A stretch of DNA of 64,000 nt, from the NCBI GenBank assembly GCA_006937955.1, contig SSNP01000025.1, forward strand, positions 2,092,561-2,156,560, read 5' to 3'. The notes beneath the pieces are model-generated. The model was given only the letters and a program-made list of their open reading frames with translations. It was not told where the DNA came from and ran no database searches. Both the position numbers and the translations under genes were made by a program. The DNA is from Pachypanchax playfairii (Eukaryota; Chordata; Actinopteri; Cyprinodontiformes; Aplocheilidae). Shown piece after piece: positions 51,350 through 64,000 of the stretch (its first letter is position 1; every line of letters begins with the position of its first letter).

Positions 51350-64000
<12,651 letters not shown>

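Overview
This is nuclear DNA from a ray-finned fish, almost certainly a teleost. The genes have short GT-AG introns in conserved phases, the spacers are AT-rich, and the repeats are fish-type (Tc1/mariner relics, hAT MITEs, LINE/SINE tail motifs, long microsatellites). The proteins match vertebrate filamin A, ninjurin, alpha-tubulin, MRPL49, HAUS7, LAS1L, CREBZF and plasma-membrane calcium pump 3. There are no bacterial, plasmid, phage or CRISPR features. The species cannot be named from the sequence alone.

Layout. 1-8.9 kb (+): the last 18 coding exons of filamin A (half of Ig15 to Ig24, both hinges) and its 3' UTR. 10.1-13.2 kb (+): a small five-coding-exon gene for a 119-residue tail-anchored protein. 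It resembles the C-terminal part of emerin but has no LEM domain, and it sits where emerin lies next to FLNA in mammals. 13.9-19.2 kb (-): two tandem ninjurin genes whose central exon is almost identical while the next exon has diverged by about a fifth; both appear to use a GC-AG intron. 20.8-23.5 kb (-): an alpha-tubulin gene with CCAAT and TATA boxes. 25.7-26.5 kb (+): intronless mrpl49 behind ETS-type sites. 27.0-31.1 kb (-): haus7, nine coding exons. 33.0-35.1 kb (+): intronless las1l. 35-39 kb: repeats, a 20-copy AATTC array, a long hairpin and an ACGT-rich CpG stretch. 39.2-42.0 kb (+): crebzf with a 5' UTR intron. 42-47.5 kb: gene-free and rich in transposons, including a hAT MITE with an exact 8-bp target duplication and a Tc1 element with both ends. 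47.5-64 kb (-): the 3' half of atp2b3, with the alternatively spliced 'site C' exon and its nested donors; the 5' half lies beyond the window.

The genes do not form a pathway. Two adjacencies (flna with the emerin-like gene; haus7 near atp2b3) recall human Xq28, with homologues of genes found elsewhere in human (mrpl49, las1l, crebzf) in between. Several products concern the cytoskeleton or membranes: filamin crosslinks actin, alpha-tubulin builds microtubules, HAUS7 serves spindle microtubule nucleation, ninjurin acts in membrane rupture and adhesion, PMCA3 exports calcium, and the emerin-like protein probably sits in the ER or nuclear envelope.

The observations most worth following are the LEM-less emerin-like gene, the exon-limited homogenisation and GC-AG introns of the ninjurin pair, the conserved nested donors of the atp2b3 site C exon, and the intronless las1l.
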